Notes under the pieces: model-generated
Told to the model about the DNA's origin: nothing
Database searches by the model: none
What the model saw: the letters and a program-made list of their open reading frames with translations, nothing else
From: Apostichopus japonicus
Lineage: Eukaryota; Echinodermata; Holothuroidea; Aspidochirotida; Stichopodidae
Assembly: GCF_037975245.1 (NCBI RefSeq)
Contig: NC_092565.1
Location: 9,470,499-9,534,498 of the forward strand
Length of the DNA stretch: 64,000 nt
Direction of reading: 5' to 3'
In this document: in pieces, positions 23,580 to 35,734 of the stretch
Layout: every line of letters begins with the position of its first letter
Numbering within the stretch: position 1 is the first letter of the stretch
Position numbers and translations under genes: made by a program

Positions 23580-23795
23580 TTCATGAAGTCGGGAGTGGCA
23601 ATCCAATTTTCAGTGTTATAGTTCAGTTAGTAAATTTTTACAATAAAATTGGAAAACCATAAATTTCAGATAGGAAAACCATGGATTGTGTCTGGATATA
23701 AAACCCACCTTATGTTTGGTCAGCCATTGATTGAACCCACAAGCTTCCAGATGCTAGGTTTATTTGCATCTAATGCCATTATTATGACTTTCTAG
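23580..23795 (-). mobile_element. tRNA-like SINE, family 2, copy 1 (decayed)
   Basis: It is homologous to 32740-32950: GGAAAACCATGGATTGTGTC versus GGAAAACTATAGATTGCTCT, followed by an AAACCCACCTTA/AAACACCAAACTTTA segment and a B-box-like GGGTTCAATC on the minus strand. The tRNA-like head is badly decayed here. Confidence 0.55.
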
Positions 23796-25214
23796 CATAT
23801 TTGATGGAATTAGCTAAATAATTAATGATAAAAAGTCTGGATTTGTCATCTTACTCACTGAGCTCATTCAATCATGAATACTTTTATACGGAATAATTTA
23901 GTGTTCAAATGTTTGTGTAAGCAGTTTTTGAAAACTCTCTTAAATACAAAACACTATGGTTCCTGTACAGTACAAACCTGCTATATATCTCTGCACATGT
24001 ATATGTACAGTATGATAACAACTTGACCATTTTGCATAGCATTTACAATGGGATACCAGAAACTATGCCCTGACAATATGCTGCATTCTGGTCACAAACA
24101 TGATAATATTTGTATTTATTATTAAATGCCACATAACTGCTACATAACTTTAAGTTGATGGTTTGCTGTATACACTGAAACTGGTAGATTCTATAGGCAC
24201 TCTATATAATCAACATCTCAGATATTTAGAAGCTTCATCCAGTGTTTGTGCCCCATGCAAACTTCACAAGCGGTATATATAGTTTAGAAAAGACATATTA
24301 TGTTAAGTGTTTAGTGTTACATACCATGAGCAGTCGGGGGTTAATAAGCTGGTGTCCTTTAACGTCATTAGCATTCGTCATATGGTGTAATAGAAGTAAA
24401 TCATTTGGTTTCAAGCCAGTGGGGTTACTACCTGTCCCTAGTCTCCATGTCAGTATGCGTGTACACTGAAGATGGCCATTGGTATTTTGATATAGAACCA
24501 AGATAAAAAGAAAATAAGATTATTACACGGATCTGATGCTCTAATTCAGATGAGAACAGTAGTGTCATCGCCAGACAATTTGAAATGGAGGAAGGAGGGG
24601 GGAGGGGGGGGGGGAGGAGAGGCCAACAAACAGATGAGAACAACATTTTTGGCACAGAGTCAGGGTAATGCAGGCTGGTGCTGTGAGGTCCATCTGTACA
24701 CCATAGGGCCCATGGTGTGGGTCTTGAAGGTTAGGCAAACCACCTGAAGCTTTGTGTTTTTCTTAATTTTTACATCAGATTCAAAGTTATATATGTAAGT
24801 ACATAAAACTTATATTTATATGTATACATACATATATGTGCATATACATACATATACATATATACATACATATATGTATATATGTGCCCCATGTTACCCT
24901 GGTCACTGTGGTTAAAAAAAAAACATAAAATGTATTTTAATTGCTTCTAACTTCTAATCTGTACATTAATGTAAAACGGAAAGAAATTGATTGGATCTTT
25001 CTTATTAAGTCTCACATTACCGGCCTCAACAATGACTTGGGACCCTTAACAAACCAGTGTTACAAACGTATCTAATCCGTTCTTCCTATTCTTTCCCTTT
25101 CGGACTGCATTGTCATGGTTTACTAGTGTGCTCTAATTTCACCAGTGCCACACACACTTATCTAATGTCATACTGTGTTACATTTTGTACTTTTCATGCC
25201 ACTGCCAAGCATTG
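23796..25214. other. AT-rich stretch with simple repeats
   Basis: It contains a G run at 24604-24614 and a (TACATA)/(TATG) microsatellite at about 24820-24890. No supported gene. Confidence 0.45.
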
Positions 25215-25241
25215 CTGACGAAGGTCCCGGGGGGACCGAAA
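25215..25241 (+). other. Hammerhead-like core remnant / retroelement tail motif
   Basis: CTGACGA, an extra A, the perfect hairpin GGTCCC-GGG-GGGACC and GAAA follow each other directly. The order matches CUGANGA, stem II, GAAA of a hammerhead, but the additional A before stem II and the lack of a U at the stem III closing pair make activity unlikely. Similar hairpin motifs are, as I recall, common at tails of Penelope-like elements. Confidence 0.4.
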
Positions 25242-26927
25242 ATTCCAATATATTTGCTAAAACAGTACTCCTTATTTGTCAATTATGAGTCATATCTTGT
25301 TTCTCTGCTTTTGTCTAGTAATATTTTCTTTTGCAGTACACCTGGATTTGTAGTGTGTACCTGTTTAAAACAGTTGACAACCAGCATATTTATTAAAGGT
25401 ATTATAAGCTCTGAAAGGTGCAGGTTGGATGTATCAATTTGTACATCTATTAAGCAATTGGGCTAAACATATCAAGATGTACATATTTATGTACTACAAT
25501 TATCCAAATAACTACAAAAAAGATATAAAACATATATGTACAGCGGGGTCCAATGCATGGTACATTAGCTTACAGTACCCATGAAAATCTATTTCATGAG
25601 AGTTGAACAGTCGATTAAATTAAGGACATCTGCCAAATATGATGATTCCTGGCAAGCTTATCAACATGCAAATATTCTTGAGGTCCAGTGACATAGTTGA
25701 CTGGATGTTGTTGATTGCAATAATCTCCGGGTCTTATACATAATCTGAAAATTTGCTGTCTATTGCACAATCTTGAAAATAACCTTTTTGCTGTTTTTAA
25801 ACAGAAAAAGCTTTCTCACATATATGGCAGTTGACGCAGAAAGTGATAGAGATATGGGAATAGGGTTGTTCTGTACAGCTCGAATAAATGTATCGTGATA
25901 CGTCAACATCAGTTTTGCAAAATCTTTAACATTTATAAGAACATATATGCATGGTATTGTTCTAACTTTCAAGCTTTTTGATGTAAATGTGTTTCAAACG
26001 TGTGGGCACTATCCGCAAAGCTGGTATAGAGTGTCATCCATCTTAATACAACAATCGTGTCGGTAGGAAATAAAGATCGTCAGCAAAGCAGGCTACTTCC
26101 CGCCAACGTTTTGGCGAGTCACTTTGTGGTCATGGACTGCTTCATCCAATTGCAACTTTTAGAGAGAGGAGCGACGCAGAGGCCCTCCTAGGGTACAGTA
26201 TGATAGAGCATCACCATGGGAACAGGGAGTGACTGCATTGTCAGGAGTATGATATTTCCTTAATGAATACAGAGTGAATGTAACAAAAAATACACCATGA
26301 CATTTAGTTGAGTTATTTTATGTAGCAATTGTAAGCAATGCTGTTTGCATATAGTAAAAAAGTTGTGTATCATCCTACCTATTTATTATTTTTTTATGGC
26401 AAATTTCATTTGGGAGGGGGGGGGGGGAGGGATGGTGGGTGGATTGGCTATAGTGTTATTTCTGGCCAGGGACATGTTTTAGCACCATAAATAGGGCACG
26501 GTTGGAGGGGAGAATGGAAGAACGAGGAAAGAACAAATTTTATCCACAATGCTCAAGTACATTACGGTTAGACTGCAAAGAAGGAAATCTTAATTGGATA
26601 GGAGACATCTGAAATATTCCTTTGTAATCTAGAGCTAGTTCAGCTCAAGGCAGGGGAACAGTCACACAGTCAATGCTTGTTATCTAATATTGCCCTGTCT
26701 TCTATACCTGATGTCCCTTGCTGTTGTGTGCAAGTGAGGACTGGAAAACCATATGGCTTTCACCTCCATCATCAGATGTAAAAAAACAAACAATCAAATT
26801 CAGTCCACTTGGTTTTTACACTCAGTCAGGGAAGGATTTGACCACTACTCTGGGCCTAGGATGCCCTAGCTTCCATAAATACTTTCTGATACCCCTATGT
26901 AACTCAGTCGTGGTACTGTAGATCCCA

Positions 26928-26952
26928 CCCCCCCCCCCCCCCCCCCCCCCCC
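26928..26952. repeat. Poly(C) tract, 25 bases
   Basis: The longest G/C homopolymer of the window. It is one of about twenty such tracts of nine or more bases. Confidence 0.95.
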
Positions 26953-28049
26953 GTGCCATACCCCCTTTCCAAACATCTTTGAAGTTTTCACCCACTGGTG
27001 CCTGTAAATAAAGTATATAGAGTGAAATACCAGCCATTATAAACATTCCCCAAATCTCAACACAAAGTGCAGTAGTACAGTTTGTATCATATTTTCCAAC
27101 TGAACAGGCTTATAGTATTAAAAGCCAAAACTCTATATCATGGCCAGTACATTTGATTTGTTTGACATAGTCTTGATAATATAGTACTTACTTCTGTATA
27201 CTTTCACTGTACACTGTACACTTGATTGCACTTTTTGTATCCATGGTTCCCAGCCTTGATATTACCACTTGACAATGTTTATAGATGTACTGTGGGAGCT
27301 AGATGAATGGTAACATGATGAGTTTGTGGTATTGTATTTGCACTGGTACAGACTTAAACAGTCACCTCTGCTATGATGTCATAAGTGTAAACATAAAACA
27401 TAAAGGTTGCGTGTCATCGATCATTCCTCAGTGATTAAACTTTGTACAATCTTCTGTGAATTAAGATTCTCTCAACATATAAATTTGATATATTACCATA
27501 TGCATTATTTATCGATTCGCTCACTTCTTTGTTTCACCATATTTTATCAAATAAAGGCAGCTTTTTGAGTTGATCCTGATAACCTGTTTTTTTTTTTTTG
27601 GTTAATGCTAAGCACGTACACTCGATACTAAAATACCATCTGATATAATGTACTCTTCATGAGCTTGATTAGATAACTTTCAAATTATTGGGTAGTAGAA
27701 GGTTGAAATTCTCCAGTTTAATTGCTTTGAACTGAATATATGTTAGTAAAACTACCGTGAAAAAGACGAACATATCATTCTGAAACATTTCCTGGGGAAA
27801 TTTTGCAAGCAGTCCCTACCATAAACAAACTTGAGGCAAGACAGGTGTGAAAGTCATAGTAGCTATACAGTACATCTATAGTTCTCACTTTGGATAAATC
27901 TAGCAACTTCCCTAATTAAGAGGTGTTTAAAACTGAGTAATATACCAATGACTGTAGCACATTAATTCATATTGAGATGTATCCCAATTATATAAAATTG
28001 ATGTTAATTTTATACGAAACCTATTATAAATTTGTCATTATGTGTTGTC

Positions 28050-28200
28050 TATGACATCACACCTGTTTCCTTCAAGTTCACTTTGGGTACAAAATATGTC
28101 AATTTCTTGAAAAAGATATATATAGGAATTAAATGTGATTTTCACCAGAATGCTTAGAATACTGTTGTCAGTCAAACATAAAATTCCTCTGGTCTATATA
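28050..28200. repeat. Dispersed repeat family 4, copy 2
   Basis: A direct-orientation copy of 22166-22290: CTATGACATCACACCTGTTT, CTTCAAGTTCACTTTGGGTA, CACCAGAATGCTTAGA and AAAATTCCTCT align in order. No inverted partner is seen next to this copy. Confidence 0.7.
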
Positions 28201-29493
28201 TAATTTTAACGGGCCCATACATGTAATTGGAGTTTCAATGCTCAACTGATTACCTCTAGACGTGACCTTAATTTGTTTGTTGTTTTAGTCCTATTTTTGT
28301 GGCTGCGATTTTTCGGGTGAGCGATTGGTTGATCATGTACAATATACTGATTTGACATTATTCAGTCTAAGAGCTTCCAGTACAATAATTAATACATTAT
28401 GTGTACAGCTTTATATGCAAACTGTACTGTCATGGCATTTATATTTTGCTCAATTTTCCAGATAAAGTGTACTAGTTTGGTATTTTAAAACTTGGTTTTT
28501 GTAATGACTGTAAAAATAAGTAACACTTGGTTTGAACTATTATGTGCCCCCAAAACTGGTGACATGACAGACGGAAAAAATTAAGATGAAATAAAAACAA
28601 AAACAAAGCAATTAGTCCAGCTAATTGATAGTATTGACATGTAGCCAATTACTGTAGGTCACAGGTTCTTTTGGAACAGCCATTTGTTCCACATTTATCT
28701 TGGTACAGTGTCAACAGGAATTTTGCCCCTCACCCACAATTTTGGGGTTGGGGATGGAGGGGGAGGGGGGTTGTTACACTAAATTTGTGTATGAAAGTTT
28801 CTCCCCATCACTGAAGTTGCATGCAGGACATATACTGCTTTAAAATGATTCGTTCTGTAAACCATCATTTGTGACTCGCCGCAAGTGCAGACTTATTCCT
28901 TTAAGATGACAGGGAAAAAAATTGACAGGGACTAACACAACATATATATTGGCCTAACCTATAAGAGCATCAAATTCAAGAATTTAATTTGTGAATGTTT
29001 TCATGATGCAATTAGATCTGACATTTGCGCTTGCAGCAATTTTTGGTAAATATATCTTACTTGCAACATTTGATAAAGCAACAAACTTTTTTACGTCTCT
29101 CTCTCTCTCTTTCTATCTTTATATAAATGTTTATAGCCTTGACATATACCCCTGAAGTACAACATATTAATCCTTCCCTAGCTATATCTCACAAACATGC
29201 TATCATTTCCTGGATATGTACTTAATTTTAGCAGAAAGTATAATTAGACACAGAGTACAAACTACAGCCTTTCATATATATCAAGTCACGTTCTATCAGA
29301 CACTTCTATAGTTGGACAAAAACATATACCTAATTTCTATATCATCTATGCCATCTATCTTTTCACACATTGTACATGTGTGTGACGTCGTCGCCTTATT
29401 TCCTGCTTTGATATTAGTATCTGCCGCCCTCTCTGATATTATCTCGTCATCTTTTCAAACCCATTGGATTCAGAATTCAAATTTAGTTTTTTT

Positions 29494-29671
29494 TTAATAA
29501 CGACTCTTCTGCACCGAGGTTCCGTGTTCTGCATTCAAAGCCTCATTCACGTAGCTGGAGGGCAAGTTTTCATTTACTTTGGATTTCACAGGTAAGAGGT
29601 CGATAAAGCTGCCTTTGTCGTCCTTTCTTTTCTCAGTTTTAATGAACAGTTTGTATCTGTTAATTGTTTGG
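29494..29671 (-). CDS. Last coding exon of a minus-strand gene, C-terminal tail
   Basis: On the minus strand, the acceptor GTGTATATGTTACAG precedes an exon that runs from 29671 to a TAA at 29494-29496, with one split base and 59 codons. The peptide is charged and protein-like: QTINRYKLFIKTEKRKDDKG, SFIDLLPVKSKVNENLPSSY, VNEALNAEHGTSVQKSRY. Charge and length would suit the cytoplasmic tail of a membrane protein, but that is speculation and no family is recognised. A stretch of nine A residues begins within the stop codon context. No canonical AATAAA was seen in the next 350 bases. If the acceptor is not used, the frame extends upstream to 29727. The gene's other exons would lie at higher coordinates and were not identified. 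Confidence 0.5.
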
Positions 29672-29761
29672 CTGTAACATATACACATCGTACATGTGTG
29701 CCGTCTCGTTCCAGAGTTCTGTCTCATCGGAACAGCCGCTTACTCTCGAGTGTGTCAAAGT

Positions 29762-29782
29762 AATGAATGAATGAATGAATGA
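29762..29782. repeat. (TGAA)n microsatellite
   Basis: About five ATGA/TGAA units directly upstream, in minus-strand sense, of the terminal exon. Confidence 0.9.
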
Positions 29783-32739
29783 AAAGTGTGTAACAGTGTT
29801 AAAACGGTACATATTAATACCTGTATTGTGTGATGGTGTGTGATTCTCCTATGGCCTCTATGTGGTAATGCTGTACACATGTGTTTGCATGTGAACTTGA
29901 AGCCATGCAATAAATTGCGCTATTGATCTGCTTCACCAAAAGAGAAAAGAAGAAGAAGGAGAAAAAAAAAAAAACGAAAAAAAAAATCGTGACGAGATCA
30001 GGTGTGCTAATGCATATTTTATGTAACTTTTAAGACTATTTTTATATTAATGTTGTATAATATTGTAACAGAATTGGTGTAATCAGGCGATTAAAAAACA
30101 GACGTTGTTTAACAAGGTGCATTGTAGTGGGATCACACTTAGGGAAGTAAGGCTTTTTACACCCTTGTAAAAGAAAGCTCATATCCATTAGGGAAGTTAA
30201 TTTGCAAGATGAATTTGGTAACTTATACACCTAAATAGACATGTTAATGGCTGTATATATATATATGTATACGTTGAGTTACCTGTACTGTGAAAATACA
30301 GTGCAATTCACACAACGATGACCAATTATGATTCAAACGAGAACAGTTGTATTTTTTTCCGACGACAGAAATTTTACAGAATTAAGAGAAATATTCGAGA
30401 AAACTCCGTTGAGTAAAAGGTCACAAAATTATGGAAACTATAGCCTTGTTTTATACGTTTTATTCTAAAGAAGCCACAGAATAGAAGAATAAAGTATTAA
30501 TGGAAAAATCAAAGACCTGTGACAAGTTACAATTGAGCTTTTTATGAATATTGACAGAAATATTCATGACATGTTTATGGGAAATCTGAAGCTCTGGTCG
30601 ATACTGAATACCTGCAGAATGCGTTAAAATGTTGATCAATGCTGTACATGTATATAGCACTTGAAGGCCTACAATTTCACAATTTTAGCCTCAAAAATAA
30701 AAAATCTACCGGCATAAATCAAGTTCCCATTGGCCATATTCCTGAATTACAGCAGACATCAGTTACTGTACTGTACAGGCTAATGGGAACAACCCAATAA
30801 TATTTACTTATAATAAACCAGTTGTACATGTACAGGACTAGATGTTAGGTACAGAAATCATGCAATCAAACCCACTTATCATATGTTCATGTTTCAGAGT
30901 GTAAAATGTCAAAGCTTAGTACATTATTTTATCTACTGGTAAACAGCAAAATCTACTGGCATTTAATTAGCTAGTAAATTGCCTGAATTTCAAAGCCTGA
31001 AGTATTTTTTTATTCAAGATCAGATTAAAAGAAAATGCGCTTCTGGTAAAAAGAAAAATATGCAAGAAAGTTAGTAATCCCTTCTTCAGTATTTTAAGAC
31101 TCCACTAGTTTGGTTACTGTACATACAAACCTGTTTATCAATGTAATGGTAGAACAGCAATTTTGAGACAACGCCAACAAAATTCAAGGTAAAATGAAAT
31201 GGCACCATGGCACAAATTTTACATGTACGACATCCTTAAAAACGGTTACAATGTGTTCAAAGCAACATGAAAAAAGCAAAAAAATAAAGTAAGAAGATAC
31301 ACATACATTGTAATTACAGGTGTTTCTAGTATTTTCATGATCACAAGGGGCCGGCTGCTGCTTTCCTTATATTTACTGACTCCGTACAAGTTAAAACAAT
31401 ACTTTGATATTGAACAAGTCATAACGTTGCAAATTTTGATTGAATGAATATATACAGCATTTTGCGCCATTTGATAGGTTGGTATTTTGAGAAGTGTAAT
31501 AGCAGTGCCATTGGGGTTTTCTTTCAAGCCCTGCAGCATAGTTTTTTCTAGAGTAGGGGGGGGGGGGGAGAAGACAGGGTTTGGGGATGGGTAAGAGAAT
31601 GACACATGCAAGAAAAGTTTCCATTCAAGAAAAGAATTAAGCAATGATAACTCTATTTGGGAATAACTGTTCCTTTTCCAAGCTCTCAGTAGCAAGCCAG
31701 ACAAAATGGGGGTCATGGGGGCAGGGGGGGTGAGGAAGATATAGCCCCTCAGACTGGATTCGGTGAAGGACCCAGGGAAATATAGGAACAAGAATAATAA
31801 TCATTCTCATTTTTCATAATATTATTTCAAAAAAATGAACACTTAAAAAAGTGGGTGCTGGGGATATAATTATCCCTGGGGCGCCCAACTTGGGTCTCAT
31901 TGTACCTGGTTGGCAGCCATTTGTATATATAGTACTTCATTAAGTTTCCATGAGACTACAGGTACTTGCTGTGGACAATTCAGAAGTTATCCTAGTTGGT
32001 AGATTGCCCTGTCAATGTGTCAAGATAGCAGGAATTAGCTAGAGCCAGCTCTTCATTAGATATTCATTTGTTTCAATCATTGCATAAATTGCATAGTTGT
32101 TTTCAAACAAGCTGTTAAAAGATTTGCGTACAAGTGAATGCGAATTATGTAAAAACATGCAATGAAGAGGAACTCAATAATGAATTTGACTGTAAGAAAG
32201 GTCCTTTTAAAGATGTCTCTGATACGTACTAATACCATGATCCGATTGAAGGGAATAATTTAATGCGAACATTTTGTGTTAGCAGTTTTGAAGTTTCTGA
32301 ATTTTATCTCTCGCTACGTGGTAACTGTTTCAAAAACTGCTACATTCATCTTTGCACTTGTGTAGCAATTTGACCACTATTTCATAGTGTTTTGTGATTC
32401 GATTCTGGATAATAAAAAAATTAAAACAAACTATTACCAGAAGGAATCTGTATACATGCTATTGTAATTTGATGAGAACTGAGATAAAACATAATTAGCA
32501 AAAAAAGCCCCCCCCCCCCAAATATAAACATATTGCTTAAAATAGTATGAAAATGTACTATTAAAAGATAAAAATGTCAGATTTGCTAATATTTATACAA
32601 AAGAAAGCTGTACGATTATGACAGAATTAAGTAATTATATAGCACTGTACAAGTATGAAGTATAAACAGTATGAAGAATATAAGAATCAGAATATGAATA
32701 ATAATGTGGGATAAGCCTACAAGGGCTTATAATTGCAAC
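29783..32739. other. AT-rich stretch without a supported gene
   Basis: The 181-codon frame on the minus strand (31246-31791) runs through a 13-base G tract at 31556-31568 and shows no domain. It is rejected below. A-rich tracts lie at about 29940-29990 and a C run at 32508-32519. Confidence 0.45.
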
Positions 32740-32950
32740 TTTCACGTTGGGTGGCTTCCAATTCAACATTTAAATTCAAATTTGGAATCTTTTTTATTTA
32801 GAAAGTCAATTCAGGTGGGAAAACTATAGATTGCTCTCAGATGAAACACCAAACTTTACTACGACCGGGTCGGGGATCAAACCCCGAACCTCCCGATTGC
32901 TAAGCCTCGTTGCTTGAAAATGCTACTGCCCTTTATCCGCACGGCCCCGG
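32740..32950 (-). mobile_element. tRNA-like SINE, family 2, copy 2
   Basis: Read on the minus strand, the element begins GGGGCCGTGCGGATAAAGGG, a tRNA-like 5' end containing an A-box-like segment. It continues to GAGGTTCGGGGTTTGATCCC, which carries the B box. The tail (GGAAAACTATAGATTGC on the plus strand) is shared with 23580-23795. It is not a tRNA gene: there is no anticodon arm or acceptor stem pairing. Confidence 0.7.
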
Positions 32951-35527
32951 TACCAGATATGAATGTGTCTTCACATTTTGTGCAAGACATATATGCATCC
33001 AATATTAATACATCAAATTAAAACATACAGCAAATGATATTGCTGACAACTGAAGTTCTCAGAGGAAGAGCAAGCAATCGGGGAAAGATTGATCTATGAA
33101 ATAATGACAGGACATAAAGATGGAAAAAAAAAAATTCTGCTTGATTCACTTGTTTTTGTCCAAAAAAGACTGATCTGCAAAATAAAATGTAGGAATACAT
33201 GGAGATGAAACCTATTACTTTCCCTACTCTACATTCATGAATGCCCTATAGACCAACAATGCGATAAGAGTGAATGATCAACCGACTGTATAGTAGTCAA
33301 ACCATAATGTTAAAGTAGTAGAAAGAATAAAACAGTCTCATCAATCATTATGTGATATATTTCTTTTTGTGATCTTTGTTTTATTTGGGGGGGGGGGGAT
33401 TCATTCCTATTGCCAAGATGGAATTGTCAGATTCAAGTTTCCCATCAAAGTGGAGTGATGGAGCTTTTAATGTGAATGAACAATTGTTCAGCTGGGCATC
33501 TGTAACCCACGCTTGAATTTCTTCTTTATCATCTTTATAGATTGAGCAGATAATTTATAAATTGTTAGAGAGATGTAATTTTGGAATATTTTTTGCCCAT
33601 CAGTTGTTGTAATGTATCATATTTTTTTTTTTGGTGATTATGAAAATCTTTTCTTTTATGATTTTGATGAAAATATGAAATGATTTGAGCCGCTGACTTG
33701 CTTTGAACATAAACAAGACTGTCATAGCTTAGGGCAAATCTAATTGAGGATCATTTGAAGAGCTTTTGAAATACATCTTGGACTTTTGCCTGAAAACTGG
33801 AGAAGTTTTCGTGACCTTCCTCGTTTGTAGACATTCCAAAGACACTATATGGCACTAATTCGCTATCATAAATCAATCCAACCATAGGTGATGGACTCAC
33901 ACACGGTTACTTGTTCTTCTTACAACTGATATAACATTTGCATAGTGTACATACACCACAATCTTCCTATATGTGACATTTGGTTTCCATGGCTACTTAA
34001 ACAGCTTTTTGAGATGATTTTGACCATTTTTTCTGTGCTCGTTGATTCTTCATAATATAAACTAAATAATTAACTGTAAGCTTGACAAGCCAAAGTTTGT
34101 TTAAACATGGAAAGTAAAATTCAAAACTTTTTGAGACTTTTTGAGATTTTTCCCACTGATGTCTTGCATCTGATTTGCTCCTAATTTATGCAAATTATGT
34201 TGGATCTATGAGATGTTAAGAATTAGTGAATGGAATTGTACTTGCGCAATTCTCATCTATAGAAGAATGAAATTTCACCTTGCCAACCCTTCCGAAATTA
34301 AAACCACTTTTCTCTATGTAGGTATACATTTTGTTTTACAAGCTGCAAGTACACTGCGCCCTCTGCAGTTTGTAAATTAGACTTCTGATAAAGTGAACTA
34401 TATATACTGACCCCACATAATAAGTTATTCTTTGTTGCATAAGCAGTGCAAGACACAAGACCCGCTTTTTTCTACTTGTAGAGAAACGGTCTACATACTA
34501 AAAATGTGCAAGACTCATTTAGATGGAGATCTTGATGCAAATCTAGAGACTGGATGAGAATAATAAGAAGAATTTTGTTGCTTGTTTCAGCTTGGATAAC
34601 AGGGATCAAACTATTTTGTGTTTTACCATTTCTGTCTAGAATTTCACTGGACTGATTTTCATGTTTCACCTTTAAACAACTTGTATCAGACTAGAACTTT
34701 TGCCTTGCTTGCTTTTTGTCTGTTGTGCTTTGTTTCTGCTTGGTAATTAAAATTGGGGAAATTGCTGTTGAAATTTACATTAAAATGGAGGAAATTACTT
34801 TTTAATGATACACTAGTTTAAGTAAACTACATTTTGTTCTTCATTTCCCAACTTTGTAAACATAGTGTTTATACCTGAAATAAAGGTTGCGAATTAGCCT
34901 GATGTTATTGTTGTAAACATATAAATGTCTGTCTCAGATTTCAACACCATAACCCAGCCCCTTGCAATTATTTTAGAGGCCTAGTTTCAACAAAGTTATC
35001 CTATAATTATTGAAGCAAATATCCCTCTCATTGTGTATATGAGCAATAAATGTCTGCTTTTGTAAATAGAATTTATTCACATATTACATGGCAAAATTTT
35101 CCCCTTTTGCATAACATATTCAAGTTTCATGCTTGGCTAATTTTTGCCTAAGTACAGTTAGAATGTTACCTCTAATGTTCTGAACGACTAATGTAGAGTG
35201 ACTAATATGTTATATGATTGGATCAATGAGAACAAGGTTATTGTCCTCAACAAGTCTACGTAGTAAAACAAAATTACCTTACATTTATATATGTAGATGT
35301 TTCCATAGCAACATCTTGTAAAGAAACTGTAAGGGGTATATTGATGTATTCATGCTACACATGGTTACAGTTGGTAGATCTAGCACATTATAGCACAAAA
35401 AGTATGTGAACCAGAGCTAACAGTAAAAGTTCAGAGGGGTACAGTGAAGTAAATTTGAACCGAATTTGACAGCACTGGCCGGTTGCCACACCAGAGGTTG
35501 TTATTTCATAATGGTTTTACATTACAG
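32951..35527. other. AT-rich stretch, no supported gene
   Basis: It contains a G run at 33387-33398 and a GCGCCCTCTGCAG word at about 34356 that resembles a CTCF-type core. Otherwise nothing was seen. Confidence 0.4.
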
Positions 35528-35734
35528 ATAGTGCAATTCCGTAAGGAAAATTGGGGTCACCATTCAACATGGCGTGAAAGTTGCAACCCCAGTAGGATGG
35601 AATATCCTTCAGGGAACGAAACGCTTGGAACCGGTTTTCCTTCTACATATGGCCAGATGAAATTATTTTTAGGGTATCCTACAGATCACAGACGTCAATA
35701 CCGTTCAATGATCCTAAAAAGAGGTGATGCATAG
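35528..35734 (+). CDS. Likely coding exon, probably 3'-terminal, unrecognised small protein
   Basis: A good acceptor (GGTTTTACATTACAG, ending 35527) opens a frame of 68 codons to a TAG at 35732. The peptide is rich in Tyr, Gly, Pro, Arg and Trp and looks genuinely coded: IVQFRKENWGHHSTWRESCN, PSRMEYPSGNETLGTGFPST, YGQMKLFLGYPTDHRRQYRS, MILKRGDA. A GTGATG that could serve as a donor lies at 35724 (exon end AAAAGAG), so it could also be internal. Short, aromatic and PxxG/YGQ-rich segments of this kind remind me of ciliary microtubule-associated proteins, but I could not match a family, and that remark is a guess. No upstream exon is identified. Confidence 0.5.
   Translation: MVQFRKENWGHHSTWRESCNPSRMEYPSGNETLGTGFPSTYGQMKLFLGYPTDHRRQYRSMILKRGDA

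Larger units (their letters stand above)
25242..29493. other. Long non-coding stretch with a 25-base C tract
   Basis: Notable items are a GC-richer patch at 26040-26230 with a CGCCAAAACGTTGGCG-type hairpin (probable retroelement tail), a G run at 26416-26427, an uninterrupted C run at 26928-26952, the family 4 repeat at 28050-28200, and (CT)n at about 29098-29113. No exon is supported. Confidence 0.45.

Noticed and set aside
31246-31791. 181-codon open frame on the minus strand
   Set aside because: It runs through poly-G/C tracts that read as poly-Pro, has no domain or consistent composition, and no splice or promoter support. Its length fits chance plus local base bias.
32855-32950. Possible tRNA gene
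   Set aside because: A and B boxes are present but there is no closed acceptor stem or anticodon arm, and the tail is shared with another copy, so it is a SINE.
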